This document shows positions 62,075 to 64,000 of a stretch of DNA of 64,000 nt, in pieces. The translations under genes were made by a program, and so were the position numbers. The stretch is from Cupriavidus sp. WKF15. GTDB lineage: Bacteria; Pseudomonadota; Gammaproteobacteria; Burkholderiales; Burkholderiaceae. The stretch lies in contig NZ_CP119574.1 in assembly GCF_029278605.1 (NCBI RefSeq), positions 558,001 through 622,000 on the forward strand, given 5' to 3'. A model generated the notes under the pieces. That model did no database searches. It was not told where the DNA came from and saw nothing but the letters and a program-made list of their open reading frames with translations. The stretch's first letter is position 1, and each line of letters opens with the position of its first letter.

Positions 62075-62617
62075 ATGACCGAGTCTAAAACTACGGCGCC
62101 CGACAAGAAAGGCGAGGTGGGCGCCAATCGTCCCTGGTCGCTGGAGGCTTTGCACCCCATCGAGAACCTACGGCGCGAGATGGAACGCTTGTTTGACGAC
62201 TTCGATCGCGGCACGCATCTGACGCATATGCGCCTGCCGCGGTTCGGGCTCGAGCCGTTTGGGCGGCACGAATGGAGCATGCCCTCCGCGCCCTCCGTTG
62301 ACCTTTCGGAGACCGACAAGGCTTATGAGCTGACGGCCGAACTACCTGGGATGGACGAGAAGGACATCGAAGTCAAGCTGGCCAATGGGGGTCTGACAAT
62401 CAAAGGTGAGAAGCGCGAGGAAAAAGAAGAGAAAGAGAAGGACTATTACCTTCGCGAGCGTCGCTTCGGCTCCTTTGAGCGCTATTTCAAACTGCCAGAA
62501 GGGGCTGACACAAACAAGATCGAAGCCAGATTTAGCAAGGGCGTGCTAACCGTTACGCTTCCCAAAACTGCTGAGGCAGCGGGCGCGGCAAAGAAGATTC
62601 CGGTGAAGGGCGCCTGA
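62075..62617 (+). CDS. Small heat-shock protein, Hsp20/alpha-crystallin family
   Basis: 180 residues. The N-terminal arm contains PIENLRREMERLFDDF. The alpha-crystallin domain (about 75-165) has VDLSETDKAYELTAELPGMD, the KGVLTVTLPK motif near its end and a C-terminal I-P-V (the I-x-I/V-type anchor KKIPVKGA). Hsp20 proteins are ATP-independent holdases. GGAGG precedes the ATG. An FNR-type box at class II spacing suggests induction by low oxygen, as for the hsp20 of the B. cenocepacia lxa locus. Confidence 0.95.
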   Translation: MTESKTTAPDKKGEVGANRPWSLEALHPIENLRREMERLFDDFDRGTHLTHMRLPRFGLEPFGRHEWSMPSAPSVDLSETDKAYELTAELPGMDEKDIEVKLANGGLTIKGEKREEKEEKEKDYYLRERRFGSFERYFKLPEGADTNKIEARFSKGVLTVTLPKTAEAAGAAKKIPVKGA

Positions 62618-62751
62618 ACGCAGAGTGTCGTCCCGGTGGGAATCCTGCAATAGCTGGATTCCCGCTCTCGGGATTATGTCTGTGCAAGGGATGACCGCAT
62701 CGACTTTGCCGCCCTCCGGCTTGCACGGTGGCCATTTCACGAGGAGTGGGA

Positions 62752-63000
62752 ATGGATACGCAAAAAGCTGCACCGCGGGCCGCTACCGCCAGCGAGATCC
62801 GCGACATCATCGGATTGCTGGAGGACGAAGTGGTGGAAAGGATTCTGGATGAAGCACCCACCAGCGCCGAGGTCTTGGAAGCTTACACATGGTTTCGATC
62901 GGAGCACAGACTGCAGCGTCGTCATGGCTTCGAATTGCAGGGAAAGGCTGCGCGCGTTCTCGAGATCCTGGAAAGCGAGGAGCCTAGTTCGGAAGCCTGA
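62752..63000 (+). CDS. Small hypothetical protein
   Basis: 82 residues, no recognised family. It is mostly helical and acidic: SEIRDIIGLLEDEVVERILD, then APTSAEVLEAYTWFRSEHRL and a Glu-rich end. No signal peptide or membrane helix. A good GAGGAG ribosome site lies upstream of the ATG. It follows hsp20 by 134 bases and may be expressed with it. Confidence 0.65.
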   Translation: MDTQKAAPRAATASEIRDIIGLLEDEVVERILDEAPTSAEVLEAYTWFRSEHRLQRRHGFELQGKAARVLEILESEEPSSEA

Positions 63001-63337
63001 GCAGAACTATTGTGTCATCGTCACTCGCTGCGGCAACATGGGCACGCCCATGCGCATTCGTCCAAGGGTGGTAACAGGCGTGATCGCGAGTCTCCAGATG
63101 GAAAAGGGGGAGATGTCAGCTGAAATGACAGTGGGGACCGAAGTCCCCACCGGCTGTCTTGGTCTACAAGGCTTCAGCGGCCCCGGCGTTGGCCTCAGGC
63201 GGCCAATGCAAAACGCTCATCGTTGGCGTCTATGGATTTGCTTCATTTACGTCGATCGCCTGACGGGTTGCCTGCGCCCCTTTGCACGCCCTGTCGAAAC
63301 CGATGCACCCCCACCTCAGCGCATAGCAATACGCTCA
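63001..63337. other. Intergenic stretch before the tmRNA fragment
   Basis: It holds a perfect 8-bp hairpin (63131-63150) but no convincing gene. Confidence 0.45.
63131..63150. terminator. Perfect hairpin GTGGGGAC-CGAA-GTCCCCAC
   Basis: An 8-bp stem with a CGAA tetraloop, 130 bases after the small hypothetical gene. No T-run follows. It could end the hsp20 transcript or stabilise its 3' end. Confidence 0.45.
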
Positions 63338-63370
63338 GGTGGAGGTGAGGGGAGTCGAACCCCTGTCCAG
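63338..63370 (-). ncRNA. 3'-end fragment of tmRNA (T-arm and acceptor half)
   Basis: On the minus strand CTGGACAGGGGTTCGACTCC and then CCTCACCTCCACC reproduce the T-arm and acceptor 3' half of a bacterial tmRNA, but the last base of the CCA is T. I cannot find the 5' half, the tag reading frame or pseudoknots on either side, so this is a fragment. tmRNA 3' ends are common att sites for integrative elements. Confidence 0.6.
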
Positions 63371-63570
63371 AACGCCTCCAGATTGCCGGAATTACAACCA
63401 TGTCTTCAATATGGAGGGGGCCGCAGTCTTTTTCAAGACCGTTCGAGGCCAGCCTTCAGCGCCAGTACCGATCGGCGTCAGGGCCCCCGAGAGGTCCGCC
63501 TCGACTGTCACTGCCGTGACGGACGATCCATATCGCCCCAGCGAGCAGGAGATGGCGCGCGACGACCTCT

Positions 63571-63684
63571 AAATTACTCGAAGACCTTGAGGATACCGTG
63601 CGGGTTCTGGCAGACAACCACGGCACCATGTCGAAGTACTTGGGCGAAGCAGGCTTGTTACGCGTTGCGGCTTGCCGAGCGTAG
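63571..63684 (+). pseudogene. C-terminal remnant of an unknown gene
   Basis: The frame reads KLLEDLEDTVRVLADNHGTM then SKYLGEAGLLRVAACRA and a stop. It has natural protein composition but no start codon or upstream continuation; the frame becomes Arg/Ser-rich before it. Family not recognised. Confidence 0.3.
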
Positions 63685-63878
63685 TCTGGATACTTTGATC
63701 CAGCCCAAATCGCGGTCTCCGAAGGGAACGAGTCTGACAGCTGACAGGGAAGTCACTGCCGCAATGGCCGCAGCGAGGCTTCCGCATGCGGTCGCTATGG
63801 CGAACAGGCCGCGAGGGCGGCAGGTCTCCACTTGCATACGGTAGTCATACCCGTTCTTAGCTCTAGCAAGGATCAGAC

Positions 63879-64000
63879 ATGTACCAACGCATTCTGGTCG
63901 CCCTTGACGGCGGCACAGCTTCCGAAGCCGCGCTGGATGATGCCATTCCACCTGCCCAGGCCATGGGTGCCGAGGTGGAGGTGATCTACGCGGTAGATGA
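63879..64000 (+). CDS. Universal stress protein (UspA family), 3' end outside the window
   Basis: The first 40 residues are visible. MYQRILVALDGGTASEAALD is the UspA first strand and nucleotide loop, and AMGAEVEVIYAVDD the second strand. AAGGATCAG precedes the ATG. Universal stress proteins are numerous in the lxa locus of Burkholderia and help survival without oxygen. A half-conserved FNR-type box (TTGATCCAGCCCAA, 63695-63708) lies 170 bases upstream. Confidence 0.9.
   Translation, partial: MYQRILVALDGGTASEAALDDAIPPAQAMGAEVEVIYAVD

Noticed and set aside
63339..63572. 77-codon frame starting MEVRGVEPLS
   Set aside because: This peptide type is a known false prediction over the antisense of tRNA/tmRNA T-arms, which is exactly where it starts.
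63695..63708. FNR box before the universal stress protein
   Set aside because: TTGATCCAGCCCAA has one good half only, and no -10 at the proper distance was seen. Mentioned in the gene entry but not listed as a site.
1..64000. CRISPR arrays, complete rRNA or tRNA genes
   Set aside because: I saw no regularly spaced direct repeats and no full cloverleaf sequence; only the tmRNA tail fragment shows an RNA-gene signature.

Overview
The window looks like chromosome or megaplasmid DNA of a GC-rich betaproteobacterium of the order Burkholderiales (Cupriavidus/Burkholderia-like). The grounds are a Bug/TctC-type binding protein, a Burkholderia-type porin, several aromatic-acid catabolic clusters and a stress island resembling the low-oxygen-activated (lxa) locus of Burkholderia cenocepacia. 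The genus is inferred from gene content only.

Bases 1-16.5 kb hold an acid-catabolism region. A LysR regulator is followed by an aldehyde dehydrogenase, a tautomerase, a PcaI/PcaJ-like 3-oxoacid CoA-transferase, an enoyl-CoA hydratase, a family III CoA-transferase, DUF302 and DUF1330 proteins, an anion:cation-type MFS transporter and an alpha/beta hydrolase. Next comes an unusual, apparently domain-permuted family III CoA-transferase in AT-richer DNA, then a TetR regulator, an Old Yellow Enzyme, an NAD(P)-binding reductase and a Bug receptor. Bases 16.5-19.4 kb hold an HxlR regulator, an Ohr-type peroxidase, a Tat-exported epoxide-hydrolase-like protein and a small secreted peptide.

Bases 19.5-26.9 kb form a compact sensing and uptake module: NCS1 permease, tripartite hybrid histidine kinase, a convergent overlapping OmpR-type response regulator, an amidase and a second NCS1 permease. 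It probably senses, imports and hydrolyses an amide or N-heterocycle.

Bases 27.7-36.3 kb form a second aromatic catabolic regulon: porin, IclR regulator, aromatic-acid MFS transporter, fumarylacetoacetase-like hydrolase and MhpA-like monooxygenase on the minus strand, and a VOC enzyme, an NTF2-like protein and a quinone oxidoreductase on the plus strand. A repeated dyad, ACTATCA-N5-TGATAGT, lies over the divergent monooxygenase/VOC promoters and in front of the porin, and is the likely operator of the IclR protein.

Bases 37.8-64 kb form the stress and fermentation island. It contains an AI-2E-type permease with an extra C-terminal domain, a truncated phosphate acetyltransferase, acetate kinase, an AtoDA-type CoA-transferase, FabI, a DUF3141 protein with a PHA-synthase-like Cys nucleophile box, RRM-like small proteins (two intact, one dead), an RND efflux triplet, a SulP transporter, a K+-channel-like TrkA-N protein, PPK2, Hsp20 and the start of a universal stress protein. 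Two good FNR-type boxes, one at class II spacing before hsp20, fit oxygen-limited expression. The island is scarred by gene remnants (sensor kinase, TetR, Pta, PhaC tail, RRM protein, hydrolase, IS3 transposase). It carries a 72-bp inverted copy of part of the DUF3141 gene and, near its right end, a 3'-end fragment of tmRNA that may mark an integration junction.
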